This document shows, in pieces, positions 11,566 through 24,317 of a stretch of DNA of 64,000 nt (positions are counted from its first letter, which is position 1; each line of letters starts with the position of its first letter). Source of the stretch: Rostrohypoxylon terebratum (Eukaryota; Ascomycota; Sordariomycetes; Xylariales; Hypoxylaceae); NCBI GenBank assembly GCA_022497145.1, contig MU385879.1:62001-126000 (forward strand), given 5' to 3'. A program made the position numbers and the translations under genes. The notes below the pieces were generated by a model. The model did not search any database, was not told where the DNA came from, and was given only the letters and a program-made list of their open reading frames with translations.

Positions 11566-12864
11566 ATGGCAGCCGTGGAGAGCAATCCTCTTCTCCTGCT
11601 ACGCCAAGCAATCACCCAGAAAAAGACGATTTTCCCAACCGCGTCCGAAGACTCAACCGAGGAGGTTCCCTTATCCGAAGCCACTCATCTCACCTTTCTC
11701 CTACCCGAGCGCGTTGCCGTTCCCCTCGATGCCCAGACGCGCTTCTTATCGCACGAGACTTTCGTCAACCTGCGCAGCATCTTCTTCGCCTGGCTGAACC
11801 GAGAAAACGCGATCCCGGAGTACAATGCGTCTGTCGCGCAACTCAACGAAGAGCTCGGCGACAAGGGCCATGTTCGCAATCTTCTCTTCGTCGAGCGATT
11901 GGATCTGATCACTTGGTTGGAAGGAGCTAGCGAACACACGGAATACATCAAGTTCTTAGCGGGTGACAAAGATGTTTCGACCTCGGCCGCTCCTCTAGCT
12001 CCGAGGGGGGCGACCTCTTCTGCGGCTGCTACAGGAAGATCTGGAAAGGGATCAATTGACCCGCGACTTGCGGTTATGCTGAACGGCGAACGTAAGATGG
12101 GAAACCGGAACAGCGTGCTTCGAGGCATCAAGCCCACGGTAAGATCCACAGTCTCACATTTCCTGGGATAAGAAACTAACGCCATCATCATCTTTTAGGA
12201 CTTCTCGCACGTTCGCAAACTTGCCGCACCGTTAATGTCTAAGAAATCGCAATCGGCATCGGCAGTCAGCATCCCCAACAATCCCACACTAGCAACGCAC
12301 AAGAAGCCGCGCCGACCCGACCCCATCATCCTCCTCTCCCCATCCGCCTCCTCCCTCCTCCGCATGACGAACATCAAGTCCTTCCTCGAGAACGGCCAGT
12401 ACGTTCCTCCGAACTCGTTGTCTGCTAGTTCCAGCACAGGTGCGAGCATGCTTCATATCAACCGTCTGATCAAGGACATCGACCCGAATCGACCTATGAG
12501 GTTCATTCTCGTCGAGGGCCCTGAGCAATTCAAGCCCGAGTACTGGAACCGCGTAGTCGCCGTCTTCACCACCGGCCAGAGCTGGCAGTTCAAGAATTAC
12601 AAATGGAGCAACCCGACCGAGTTGTTCCGCCACGTCCTCGGCATCTACGTCGGCTGGCGAACGGATAAGCCTCCTGAGGCTGTCCGCAATTGGGGACATC
12701 GCGTCATGAGTGTCGGAATCGACCCTTGGAAAGAGCCGGTACAGGGATCGATCGACTCGACCCGATGGAGAGATAGAGAGATCGTGGAGAACATCTGGAA
12801 GACGATCGAGGGCAACATGAGAACCAAGGGTTGGCGACGAGACCAGGCTCCCACATCGATATGA
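11566..12864 (+). CDS. cdc73: CDC73, Paf1 complex subunit (412 aa, 2 exons)
   Basis: Exons 11566-12138 and 12199-12864, joined in phase 0 across a 60-bp intron (GTAAGA...TTTTAG). Cdc73 is a nuclear subunit of the Paf1 complex. It travels with RNA polymerase II and promotes elongation and histone modification. The N-terminal part (MAAVESNPLLLLRQAI, then LDAQTRFLSHETFVNLRSI) matches the family's start. The centre has the highly conserved PIILLSPSASSLLRMTNIK and FLENGQYVPP. The C-terminal Ras-like Cdc73 domain shows RPMRFILVEGPEQFKPEYW, VAVFTTGQSWQFK, NPTELFRHVLGIYVGW and a final Trp-rich helix. The length fits fungal Cdc73. The start at 11566 is the first ATG of the frame, with purine-rich context ACAATGG. 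Confidence 0.96.
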
Positions 12865-14139
12865 GAATAACCTGCTGCGATCTTATATTACACTTTCTCA
12901 CCAAAACCCCGATCCAAGCCTAAAGACCGACACCAATACCGACGAGATTTCAAGGTAGTCCGGGTTTCAAACGGTCTTGTTCGGTCACTATTCTACTAGA
13001 TATCCGCGACCTAGTTATGGCGCGAAGGCACTGAGGTTGTAATTTGCAATTCCTGTACTACTACGGACGAAAAAGGACCTATCTGATCGAGCAACGGGTC
13101 CATCATCAAGGCGTTGGGATTTTTGAGCTACGCGACGAAGCCAGCCTACAGATGATGCTTTTCTACCTGGGTACAAGAAAATGTTGGTAGCATAGCACCG
13201 GCGAATGGTTAATGAAATGATATCATAAGCATCCACGGACAATTACTTTTAATGCTGAAACCTGCTTAGTGCTAAATGTAGCATATATGAGCCGCGTTGA
13301 AGGGTGTCATTTCGATCGGCATCTAGATTTAGACAGGCTCAATGCCGGATTAGTAAACAAATCCTAAGTTAGTATGCGAAAATTTGATAATCAGAACAAA
13401 GAGACCAAATTTCGGTGCTACTCCGCCAGAGGAGATTATGGCAAGCTCGGCTGCACGAGAATTCCGCGGGCAGGAACGTACTAGCCCACGCTGCTAAGAG
13501 ACGACGGCGTACTAGTTCGACCTCACTTATCCCACAATAAGGCCGAACGCAGCAAGGTCCACAGCTTGATGCGAGAGCGAGACGGTGGTGGGGACCTCCT
13601 AGCTGAAGGGAGGGGGCTAGGAATGTGAACTCGCCGTATTGGGAAAGAAGGGACACAAAGAGATATACTATTACGATGGAATTGAGACGAAAGCAGCAGA
13701 GGAAGGTAGTGAACTTGAAAATTGTGTCTTTGAAATTGTACTATAGTTCCTGTTTAAGGTGGTCCTAATACCTAGCTAGGTTGGATGCGTTACGGGGTGC
13801 ACTGACACGCCTAAGCAATCCTGTAAATAGGAGACAATAGTGGATGTATCTATATGAGCGTAGAACACAGTAGAAAACCGACTACAACGCCTCCCTTCCC
13901 ATCCGTCCCGTGGATGATGTACCCCTACTCCGGCACCCATCCGTGAACCATAGGCCACCCCCAGAAATACAGGAGAAAGGAACAGATACAAAGGAAAGTA
14001 GTGGTGTAGCATAGTAGTGGTAGCAGTACCAGTATCAGTAGAAGGCCGGATTCTAAATAAACATTATTATCCCGTCTCTATCTAACCTTCCCTTTTTCAT
14101 TTTCTCTATGTTCCCAAGTTTATCCAAGTAGTTATGCCC
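12865..14139. other. Convergent intergenic region, CDC73 / GPI-protein gene
   Basis: 1.27 kb between convergent genes. It should include the 3' UTRs of both. I find no convincing coding frame: the minus-strand frames at 13369-13656 and 13776-14012 have no signal peptide, domain or spliced partner. No tRNA-like B box is seen. Confidence 0.4.
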
Positions 14140-14964
14140 TTATAAAGCAAGAGCACCCAAGAGAACAGCCACGAGCGCGATCCCGGCGCCGGCGAAGTTG
14201 CTCTGCGCACCGCTTATCTCAACCGAGGTCGGCGAGCTGGTCGAGGTCTGCACGGCGCTGACGCTGGCGGACGTAGGAGCAGCTGCGTACGTAGTCGAGG
14301 CCTCGGGAGCGGGGGAGCCGGGGGCGGTCTCGGGCGAAGAACCGCTGGCAGCCGAGACGGCCGAGACGGCCGAGATGACGGCCGGAGTGCCGGCGGGCGG
14401 CACGGCGTAGGTCTGGGTTGTGCCTGCGGGCAAGCCTGGCGCGATGGCCGTAGGGGCGACGCCGGGAGGGCAAAGGGAAGAGGTTATGGTGGGGACCATC
14501 TTTGTGTGGTGATTAGTAATCGGACATCCATACAACGAGGAATGAATGAAACTCACGGAGGTGATGGTGCAAGGGCAGTCAGTCACAGTGATGGTCTGGC
14601 CCTTAGTAGCAGTGTAGTGGACACCGCTGAAGGTCAAGGTAGTGGCCTCAGGGCAGACGGTAGTCAACACAGGGACGACGACCGTGGTGGGCACGCTGGT
14701 GTTGTAAAACTGCCAGACGGGCGTAGCAACGGTAGTGTTGGCCGGGTACGAGCCGTGAGAGGCGGGGTGCGAAGCCGACGAGTGGGAGGGCGAGTACGGG
14801 GCCACGTAGGTGGAAGTGGAAGCCGCGTAGCTGGAGCTCGAAGCCTCGTAGCTAGATGTCTGGTAGGTGTGCACGCTGGGAACACTGGTGCTGTAAGTAT
14901 CACCCCCGGCCATGACACCGGTGACGGCAACGAGGCCGGAAAGGGCGGCAGTCTTGTGGTACAT
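14140..14964 (-). CDS. GPI-anchored Ser/Thr-rich cell-surface protein (255 aa, 2 exons)
   Basis: Exons on the minus strand are 14964-14557 and 14499-14140. The intron (14556-14500) has donor GTGAGT, branch ACTAAT and acceptor AAAG. It is 57 nt and contains no stop, so an unspliced 274-aa reading also exists. The N-terminus MYHKTAALSGLVAVTGVMAGG is a signal peptide. Next come Ser/Tyr/Thr-rich low-complexity sequence (about 25-90), a short conserved Cys region (TTVCPEATTLTF ... TVTDCPCTIT) and a Pro/Ala/Ser stalk. The C-terminal hydrophobic tail AGAGIALVAVLLGALAL follows small residues and looks like a GPI-attachment signal. The likely location is the plasma membrane or cell wall. The Cys core is common in fungal GPI and clock-controlled wall proteins. 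No enzymatic role is visible. Confidence 0.85.
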   Translation of the reverse strand: MYHKTAALSGLVAVTGVMAGGDTYSTSVPSVHTYQTSSYEASSSSYAASTSTYVAPYSPSHSSASHPASHGSYPANTTVATPVWQFYNTSVPTTVVVPVLTTVCPEATTLTFSGVHYTATKGQTITVTDCPCTITSVSFIHSSLYGCPITNHHTKMVPTITSSLCPPGVAPTAIAPGLPAGTTQTYAVPPAGTPAVISAVSAVSAASGSSPETAPGSPAPEASTTYAAAPTSASVSAVQTSTSSPTSVEISGAQSNFAGAGIALVAVLLGALAL

Positions 14965-16230
14965 TTTCGTAAGATTTTGCTGTTGCGGCTGATTTAGATA
15001 ATTGTTAATTAAAAGGGGAGCAAGATAAGTCTGATGTAAGCTAATGGATTATCTTGTGAGCGAGTGGTAGACGCAACAGTTTAACGAATGACGAAGAGTC
15101 CAAATCTGAATCTTAATGTAGGGGATAGAGAAAAGAAGACTAAGTTAAGTGAGAGGAGATCAGCTCGTCTTTAAAGAAGATAGGGGGGTAGATGAGAACA
15201 AAGGGCATGGCCTTAACTCGGGAGAATCTGTAATAAGACAGACAATACCCACAGACTGCCAATGAGCTTGTCGAGAAGGAGAGACAAACAAAACAAAAAC
15301 ATCAGTTAGTATATCCCTCGTGTCTTGGAATGCTCCAAAAGTCGTTACCATCTCGATTTCGGCCCTGCTTTCATTCCAGCCCTTCCAGTCGTCAGCAAGG
15401 CGGTTGCAATTGAGAATAACTCAAGACACAACGCAGATCACGTTCCAATCAATCACACTACCAAACAGGGGCGTCCCTAGTTCTATTTTGATTTCCATTT
15501 TCGAGAACCTCAGCGCAAGGCAGGCCAGCTAAGTCGTATGTACAGGTTGCCGACAATTTGGCCGAACGTATCTTACCGCTTCTCAAACAATATCCACAAA
15601 ATCTTGGTTGCGTATGCCTTTGGCGATGCAAGGCAACCACCGTTCCGGTCCATCCCCCTCTCTCTATCCCTCGTCCAAGAACACCACGATAATAATTATA
15701 AGGTTGTAGACCCCCGACGCAATGCCTCCAAACGTTGCCAATTCCAATTCACTGATAGCAATGATTGCTCATTGATGCACCTTGAGCTCTTCGTCCTATG
15801 GGTTGTCGATGGGGAATGCTTTTTTAGACGGTATAAACCCACTTCATGAGCCAAAACCCTCCATATACACTCTGGCTGCTCTCCTCCGCCTCTTGCACGT
15901 TATTGTAAAAAAAATTCAGATGAGCCACTCGATATGTGCGGTTTAGAACGCCGATGGGTGTCTATGCTGGTTTATTCCTTCAACGCCACCCAGTTAAACA
16001 AAGAAAGTCTTAGTCGAGAACCAAAAATGTCAGAGATTGCTATTAGGTCTTTGCAATCAAACGCCGCTCATCAAAAGTGACGTGGCATTAGCAAGAAAAG
16101 TAGAATAAATCGTCGGGGATCGATGTCGAATTAGATGGGTCGGTCATCCAAGCAAATGCGGACTCTATAGAATAGAATGTTCTGGGTCCACGCAGGGCGG
16201 CTCAAAAAATGCGCCGAATCGCCATTTCCT
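14965..16230. other. Intergenic region upstream of the GPI-protein gene
   Basis: 1.27 kb between two minus-strand genes. It holds the promoter of the GPI-protein gene and the 3' end of flbA. The open frame at 15538-15849 (+) has no recognisable feature and no spliced partner. I see nothing else. Confidence 0.4.
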
Positions 16231-18580
16231 TCACTTCCGGTTGGATTGACTCTGACTTCTTTCCGGTCTATGTCCTCCAAGAACAATTGCGTCAAAGTCA
16301 TAATTCTTCAACGTATGCTCATACTTCGTGTTCCGCAAAAACTTGGGTACAGAGTCCTACAGACAGGTCAGCAACTAGGGAGATGCAAATTCTTAACCTT
16401 GGAAGGGAATACTTACACTGGCCATTAGCTTGAAAACGGCATTTTGGGCATCTTCGAACAGAGTCGTCACTTCGTGTAGTGTATCGATCATCGTCACATC
16501 CTGTCCGACTGCTTTTGTCATGCGGGTGGCGAGATTATTCCGCAGTTGATGGTCGATATTTAGCTCACAAGGTGAGCCTGGCGCTAAGAATGCGTTGTAA
16601 ATGCCATACGCTTGCGCCATAATTTCCTTGATTCCATCCATCGACGTCGCACCAGGATTCTTCTGAGCTTGCTTGATTGCTGATCGGCAACCTGACACAA
16701 AATCTTCCACATCCAGATAAAACGATAGGTTCTCTTCGCAGTGAGTCTCCCGCAAGTTTTCTCGAAATAGCAGTCTCAAAGCGGCATCGTTCAAGATCTT
16801 ATCGAGACGTTGCGTGTTGGAGTCCCTAGCAATTCCTGTCCGCGACGATGCTATTCCTTCGCTTTCGGATGTACGCCCTCTCCCTGAACCGCCGGTAAGA
16901 ATATCTCTTCCTTTCGCCGTCAACTGGTAGATGGCGTTTTTAGTAGGTTGGAATGGGTTGTTGCCGGACGAAGCAGCCATGTATACTCGGTCTTGCTGAA
17001 CAGGTTCCATGAGCTCATATTGAACAAAAAGAGTGGCCATTTCAAAGGTTTCGCGACGATCGACTGTGGTGCAACAATCCATTAGCCAGTCAGAACACGC
17101 CTTGCCGGTGAACGTATCTTTATACGTCCTTCCTCCAATCTTGCGTTCGCTGGCCATTTTTACGCCCGTCAGACCATCTCGGTAATCGCTCAACGAGTCC
17201 GAGTCGGCTGCGCTAACACTTGATTTTACGTTAAGACCATTGGCACCGATCATCCTCCTGAAGATAACCTCCATCGTTCCCCGGTCCATTACCAACTTAT
17301 CGGTTTGGCTATCTCTTTCCAAAATGCATAGATAACTCATGCCTAGGGCGATGAGGTCGCTGATCTGTCTTTGTTGAATACCATTCCTCGAACAGAAACG
17401 ATCCAGCACACAAACACCCTTCGGAGTCAATTGCCATACAGAGCCTTTCATTGTGTAGACTTGTTGCATTTTACCATCAGCCGATTCGATAAACCTAGCA
17501 TCAAGGAAGCGTTGACATATCGACCTAGCCATATCCTTCGCCATAGAGAATGTCGTCGTTGTAGTGGTTGTGACAATGCGCGATGGATCCTTCGGGTCAG
17601 GCATTCGATTGGATTGGGAGAATTTCAACGAGCCCAAGTTGTTGATCGCGTCTTCTGATAGGAATGTGTGTTCGATCCTCGTTAACCGCACTCTGTGAGC
17701 AGACAATGGTAGCAAACTGACTATTAGAGTCGAGAAAAGGTCCTTGAAGTCCTTTTCGAGATTGTTAGCGACATGTCAGGAGAAAGTCAGATTTTACATC
17801 ATCCAGGCCGCCGAAGAATGAACCCAACGAAACATAGCCGCCAACATCGACACTACGAACGGAACACTGTCCACATAATCTTTACAAACTTACTTTAGTA
17901 AATGGGCGGTCATCATCCGTCATGCGGAGCAACCTAGATGATGTTTGATGCATTTTGTTTTCTGTGGCTGGCAGTAAGATGGGAGGGGGTCGGCTTGCGT
18001 CCGTCTCAGAATATGGTTTCGAAATAGGATCCCTTAGCGACGATTGACTCGGCCGTTTCGCTTCAGAAAGGCTGCCCAAAAGAGACGGGGTCGACGGGCC
18101 AGAAGAATTGCTGGAAAAGCTGCGGATTCTCGACTTGTCGGAACCTGAACTTTCGCTACTCGTAGGCGAATCTAGCACAACCGACAATCGACTGAGAGCA
18201 GAGGCAGATGGTCGGCTGCGGATTGTAGGCTCCGATATATTGGCAATGGTCTTGTCAATCGCGGCAGCGGCGAAAGCGAATAGGCCCCCAGGCTTTTGGT
18301 TCTTAGCGAGAGAAACAGAGCCGGTCGAGGCACTCGCCGTGTGTTGACGATAACTGGGATTGGCGGAGGGCACCACAACTGGGCTATCAGCGACAGACTC
18401 AGTTGGGTCGCCCGAATAGGGTACTTTTCTTATAGTGGCAGAAGGTGGTTTTTGAACTCTGGCATGCACGATGGCGTTGGCAGTCGAAATCGAGTTCGTG
18501 CGGGAAGGTCTTGGGCGAGGCTCGTGGTCGTGTCTAGGTAGTGGTGATGTGTTTTGGGAGGGTTGGGAGATTGCAGCCAT
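16231..18580 (-). CDS. flbA: FlbA-type regulator of G-protein signalling (715 aa, 3 exons)
   Basis: Exons on the minus strand are 18580-17894, 17751-16417 and 16356-16231. Joins are phase 0, with introns of 142 and 60 bp. FlbA/Sst2 proteins accelerate GTP hydrolysis by the G-alpha FadA. They thereby restrain vegetative growth signalling and allow conidiation. The first 229 residues are Ser/Pro-rich and disordered. A first DEP region follows (about 230-360: LTRIEHTFLSEDAINNLGSL, FSMAKDMARSICQRFLDARF). The second DEP is at about 430-515 (GRTYKDTFTGKACSDWLM). The RGS domain is at about 544-683 (LRLLFRENLRETHCEENLSF, FLAPGSPCELNIDHQLRNNL, FEDAQNAVFKLM, then SDSVPKFLRN from the last exon). The total matches A. 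nidulans FlbA (about 719 aa). The start at 18580 was chosen over upstream non-ATG starts because MAAISQPS begins the conserved-style N-terminus. Confidence 0.95.
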
Positions 18581-19928
18581 CAAACATCTAAAACTACCAT
18601 TAAGATAGAGAAAACACAGCAAATCTTTTTGGGGTTAGGCGCAGGTAGGCCAGATAATAACATAACATTAGGATAGGATCAATAATAACAAGATCGATTC
18701 TAAGTAGAAAGAAACTAAAATAGTAAGTCTGAGACTGCTGAGACGAAGACCGAAGAGGAGAGAGGAGAGAAAGTGAGTGGAGTTCCTGTGAAGGCATAGA
18801 ATGGGACAATTGGGAAGCGGGACGGGGGTAGTCGAAGGTAGAGAGCCCTGGAGGAGGATATCACTTTCCCTCTAGTGTACCTAGTGTACCTAGTAGTGTA
18901 GTTTAAGTTCAAACAACTACACTACTAGGTAGAGATGTGGTACTTCTAGTACCCTCAAGCAACCAAGTAAGGTACTTGTGGTCTAGTCATTCGCCTGACG
19001 GAATACGTGAACGCATTAGGTACCCAGTTCAGATGGAGCAGGAAGAGGGAACAAACGGAGAGAGTGCTGGTGACTTTGGCGGAGTCGGCGATCATCACCA
19101 AAATACCAGGTAGAACCAGGTAAAGAATACTAAAATAGATGGTGAGAAATTGTACCTCCTCAATCTAGTCATTAACGTTTAACTTTCTAGAGGGTCTAGC
19201 GCTCTTACTCTCCATTTGTACCATGTGGGTCTATCATATGAAGCTGGATGTATCTTCTGTAACGTACTCTTGTACTTCGCCAGCGCCTTCCAAGGTTAGT
19301 ACAGAACAGGTAGTAAATAGGTACCTAGTAGTGCAGTGCATCTACTAGGTATGTATCCATAGATGTATTATACAGGCATACACGGCACGTATTAGGCGGG
19401 AGCCACATGCGCGCCCCGCTATGTACGGCTTACTTACAGAGCGGTACACGCGACGAAGTACCCCCAAGGACTACCTAGTAAAATCGTTTCCATGCTCCCA
19501 TGTTTTTCTTCATGCCCTAAAGAGCTAAGCACAAAATAGATTAAACCCCTGACACCAGAAACAATAGACGAACTTTTTTTTTCTTCTTTCTTTTCTTGTG
19601 ATTAATAGTAGGATGTGCATATTATAGGTACTACATAGTATGTAATAGGGCTGGTCTGTGTGTCATCTAGGCCTAATAATTGCGAGTCCCTTAAAACGTG
19701 GTTTTTGGTCATTCTGGAATACTGGGCAGCTAGGATATTTCCCGATCAGGACAACCTGTTCCTGTTGAAAGTGACGTGCTATTAAATGCGTAAAATGTGT
19801 GAAATGCGTAAAGATGTGCGAAATGTATGTACCGGGTGACTACCTAAGTATTAGTATCTACTAGGGAGGTAGGTAGTAAGAAAAAAAATCAGTTCAACTC
19901 TTCCATGGCTGCAATGGCCTATAATGGA

Positions 19929-19960
19929 CCAGTCTACCAGTCTACCAGTCTGCCAGTCTA
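19929..19960. repeat. 8-bp tandem array (CCAGTCTA x4)
   Basis: Four consecutive units CCAGTCTA, with one unit CCAGTCTG. It is immediately followed by a CTACATAGTA copy at 19962. Confidence 0.9.
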
Positions 19961-20256
19961 CCTACATAGTACATTTTGAAACCCCCAGCTAAAAGCCCGC
20001 TTTCGGATCTGGATTTAATATGAAGCAAGTGAAGAATTTTGGGTTGGAATCAATTGGTCATTTGCTAAGTGGATATCCATGGCATATCCATGGCATCTTA
20101 GCGCATCTACTACTATGTGGGCTGCCACCTGCCGTTGGAGGTTGGAACCCCGTAATTCGCAGCTTGCCATGTGCGTGGAGGAATACCTAGTACCTCCATG
20201 TACCTACCAGGTCCTACGTAGCTACACTAGTAGTAACATTGAAGCACCTAAGCACC

Positions 20257-20272
20257 TACATAGTACTATGTA
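20257..20272. repeat. Perfect 16-bp palindrome TACATAGTACTATGTA
   Basis: The sequence equals its own reverse complement over 16 bp. It contains one of the dispersed CTACATAGTA copies (20256-20265) fused to an inverted half. Confidence 0.9.
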
Positions 20273-21700
20273 AGCACCTAAGCACTTGAGCACGTTCGTT
20301 TGAGAAAGGCTACCTGCATAGATCTGATTGGGGAGATTGGGGATTTATGACGGTACCTATAAGTATGTAGGTACCAGTGTAGTAGTTGCATCCGCATCCA
20401 CACGACCACTGCATCCACTGCATTATTTAAGTACATTACCATACATTACCATCATTACCACCACGGTTGTTAGTTACACTGCCGGGGCGGCCACGAGGCA
20501 CTGAACAAGCCCCCGGTCCGAACAATTAATTCCGCCCTCTCCGCCTCTCTTTCCACGTTTTAAGGAGATGCGAACCTCTCCACACAAAACCATTTACGAC
20601 CATTTACGATCATTAACGTAAATTACGTGATTTCTTTTCTCCCACCCAGCCACCCTGCCACCCCGCCTTCAACACCGTTTTTAAATTCTACATTCGTTGA
20701 GAAACAATGAGACATAATTTTATACATTACGTCTTGCGCCACTTTTGTAGTCAATTGATCCAAACTTGATTATTCTCTATTAGTACTTCGTACTATGTAC
20801 AGCATATTATTACAACCTGTATAAATCTTGAAACATTCCGCTTCTATTATCATCACGTGGTTTTCTCTATACTCATATTTAATACTATACCTATACGTCG
20901 TACTCATAGTTCTATCGTCAATCCATCTAACCAACCTCTCCATCTCATATTTTCATATTCTCATATTCTCATATCCCAGCCATTCCAATCCCATCTGTGA
21001 GCACTGAGCACCTTCGAAGTCGCGGTCCCCGAAAGGAGGATCGCCGGGTAACAAGAGCAACCGTCCACAGCAGCGTTCAAAACACGGACAGCACCTGATC
21101 TCAGTTACACCGGCGCAGAAAAGCCACAGGTAAAATATGCACATGGAAACAAAACTGCATGGTCGAAGAAGCATGGTGTCAAGCGCCTTCTCCTACTATG
21201 TAGAAACATACATAGGACCTAGGACCTAGGTATTTTCCACGGAAACGAATTGTCGATCGACTTCATGTGGTATTCATGTGGTATTCGTGTGGTAGCACGG
21301 GCATTGGTATCATCGACTTGCGCCTAAGGTGACTTAAGTTTTAAGTCTTAACCTTGTCTCAAGGGGATATCCCTTCTCTCCTAACCGCCTACGTTTTATC
21401 GCCGACCTCACAAAAAGCAACGTTAGGCTCGGATGAACCAACAGCCTAGAAAGCGTTCGTCGCAAACAACAATAAGAATTGACTTTATTGGTACTAGACC
21501 CGGGTAGCTTGAAGATATCTACGATAGGTTGCTACCTATACCTACTAACCAGCTATCAACCTAGTATAAATAAAGGTAGTGTATGGATGGTGTAACATCA
21601 CGAAGCCCTCCGAACTGGTAGATTGGCAGAACACCGCGAACGGCATATTACATTGAAGAAAAAAAAAAAGAAAAAAAAAACCTAGAGATTGATGGTTCAA

Positions 21701-21740
21701 GATTGCCAGATTGCCAGATTGCCAGACTGCCAGACTGCCA
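21701..21740. repeat. 8-bp tandem array (GATTGCCA/GACTGCCA x5)
   Basis: Three GATTGCCA units are followed by two GACTGCCA units, ending in GACTCC. A homopolymeric A-rich tract lies just upstream. Confidence 0.9.
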
Positions 21741-21888
21741 GACTCCCTTTCTCTCTATTAAGTTTACTCAGAAACGATGCCCACCGGCCTCCTGATGACA
21801 CCCCTAGTTAAGAAACCCCTGCGGCCATGAAGATTCATCAATGGCCAGGGCCTTTTCCGCCTCCACCAAAGTGCGACCCTGCTCCGCT

Positions 21889-21913
21889 CTCAATCATGCC
21901 TAGCATGATTGAG
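21889..21913. repeat. Inverted repeat, 11-bp stem with 3-nt loop
   Basis: CTCAATCATGC, then CTA, then GCATGATTGAG. The arms are perfect reverse complements. The function is unknown. Confidence 0.85.
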
Positions 21914-23896
21914 CTCCAGGTGGCCCGATTTGTCCAACACATTTGGCAGACCGACAGATCTGCACGTGCTATCAGGGATCACTTCCACCAACCAGCTATC
22001 CTCCATCTAGTATGGCCGACCTTCTGCAGAGGCCCACACTCCTTTTTTCCCTCGGCCTGTGTCAGTCATAATTGATGATCCAACCTCCTTTGGGCTTCGA
22101 ATGACTTGGTTTTAACAGTCCAGAACAGATGATACTAGCACTGTGTGCTTAGCATGCAGAAACACAGATGCATGTTTCCTACATCCGTATTGTATCGTAT
22201 TGTATTATACCGTCAGCGTAATAGGTAGCTGCTAATATGTAGTCAGCATTCGACACAGAGAAAGCTGACGGGCTCGGCACATCAGAGCAAATCCGAGCTT
22301 TGCGACGAACTCCGAGCTACGAACTTAAGTCTCAAGGCTTTATTATATTTTATCCTGATCGAACCGACTTCGGCGCATAAGATTGACCTATTATAATATC
22401 AATTTGCCACAAAGTATAGCATCATCTCTTGATCCTAGCTCCGAGCAAGATTGAGAAAAAATTCAACATGGTCACAGCATGAGGTTGAGCACAGCACCAA
22501 GCCACTCAGTCCTCATCTACGTACGTGCTATCCGTGCTGTACACCGTTACTTTAATATATCGATGACACCTACATACCTACATACCGCGCTAGATATCTG
22601 TAATAATTCACTTAGCCCACTATCGATGTGCGATAGCAGTGCATAACACGTTCGAGAGGCCAATTTGGAGCCAATGGGCTCTAGTTCCACGTGCGGCCGC
22701 CATGTGGTTCATTGACTTTGGTGCCAAAACGGAAGAACGCCACTCGCTGCCTGTCCTTGCCATTGCATGGCCTCGGCAGTGAGTCGCATGGCTGGATGTA
22801 AGGCCGCACGCCGCACGCTGTCGATTTTGGACATGAACACTTACAAGTCACAGTAACGTCAGCCAGTTGGAGACTCTTCTAAGACGCGATTATGCAACCC
22901 AATTTGCATATATACTCTAGTCTCTGATAGCTTGAGTGCTTTGGCCTTCGAAGGCCTAGCAATTTAGTGTTCGTACTTTGGAAGCATTCGGTGTGAAGCC
23001 AAGCAGGGCAGTATTAAATACCCGACTTCCAGTCTTAAACGGTTTCTTGTGCTTAATCGCTTAATCGCTCCCAGCTTTCATGTTCATTTTATCCATCGCC
23101 GGTCATGTTTTAGCGCCAGGGTCTTCTGTAAGGACTACGAGATCTACCAAAGCAGAAGCCCAATTTTTCATCCATAGAAAATAAACTAATAATACCTGAA
23201 AGGCACAACAGGTAGATTCAAGTAGCAAAACTTGGTTTACTATTTCCAGAAATACCAAGCACTCAATTAGGCAAACATACCGCAAGTACGAAGTACGAAG
23301 TGCGAAAGAGAAGATGCCATATTAGAAGAAATCCACAATTCTAGCCCCTTTTTTACTGTCGACCACTTAAGTACAATGTCAAATGGATCGCGGTTCCTTG
23401 GACTTATAATAGCATGGGCAAGGAGTCAGGATTGGATGCAACCACGTTCCAGTCAGCCTCATCTGTTCGTTTAAAATGGGAATGACGACAGAGCATATGG
23501 ACCTTGTTGTGGCAGGATGTACTAGCTCACGATCCATCCATAACATGCACGGATTGTACGGAGTAGCCGTTCTACCTACATAGTACGCAATTTACCAGAG
23601 GGATGGCTTAATCCTCCTAGGTCCCAGGAGTTCCGAACTGGACTTTCTCCACTCCTTCTAGCGTTTCTAGAACAGGTAGAACAGGAAGAAAGAGTCGAAA
23701 GAACAGCTTCGATTCCTGAAAATAGCTATTATGGGTATTGGGCATGCCGTATTCAAAAGCAAGGATCGCTTCGATAGATCACAGTACGATCCTAGTGCCA
23801 ACGGTTTTACATAGTACAGTTCGGAACTGGCTTTTTTGGTCGAATCCTGGTAAGCTTCAAAATTGGAACACTTCGGAGATGGCGACTTTGGGCTTG

Positions 23897-23917
23897 GAGC
23901 TTAGAGCTTAGAGCTTA
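23897..23917. repeat. 7-bp tandem array (GAGCTTA x3)
   Basis: Three exact GAGCTTA units, followed by GGTAGAGCTT. The same 7-mer forms a second array at 49818-49858. Confidence 0.9.
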
Positions 23918-24317
23918 GGTAGAGCTTTGGACTTCATCACGTCGGCACAAAACGGTCGGTACCAAGGCATAATAAGGATCCGAGAAAGTCCAATTCCGAA
24001 GAAAGTTGCGAAATTATCAATTTTTTTAGGGAGCAAGTTCCCGTGGAAGTATGGATCCATCTACTACTAGTACTACTAGTTTGTTGACTTCCATATGCGT
24101 AGGTATGCTTAGGTAGTTTTTCTCCGTTATTTACATCTGCGTACGCATCCCCCACAAGGATCTGCTATTAAAACCCACGTTTCTTGGCCTGCTGCCCGGG
24201 TTGAATTGCTGACGATCCCAACTTCCCACGATCTGTACTATGTAATAAGAAAATGAAGCAGGGGGCTCACGTGTAGGCGAAGCCTCGTCCTTCTCGAAGG
24301 ATACTATGTATGAAAAA

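Larger units (their letters stand above)
18581..23999. other. Gene-poor tract, first part
   Basis: No supportable coding gene is present. The first few hundred bases are the flbA promoter/leader. The rest has scattered TACCTA/CCTAGG words, homopolymer A tracts (around 21660-21680), 8-bp tandem arrays, palindromes and several exact copies of CTACATAGTA. Open frames are short (under about 85 codons) and lack domains, signal peptides or coding-like composition. C/T-rich patches (for example 20520-20560) look like promoter sequence without a gene. Confidence 0.5.

Noticed and set aside
14198..14997. Long frames antisense to the GPI-protein gene
   Set aside because: They are shadows of a GC-rich Ser/Thr/Ala-coding sequence. 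The minus-strand frame has the signal peptide, GPI tail and splice site.
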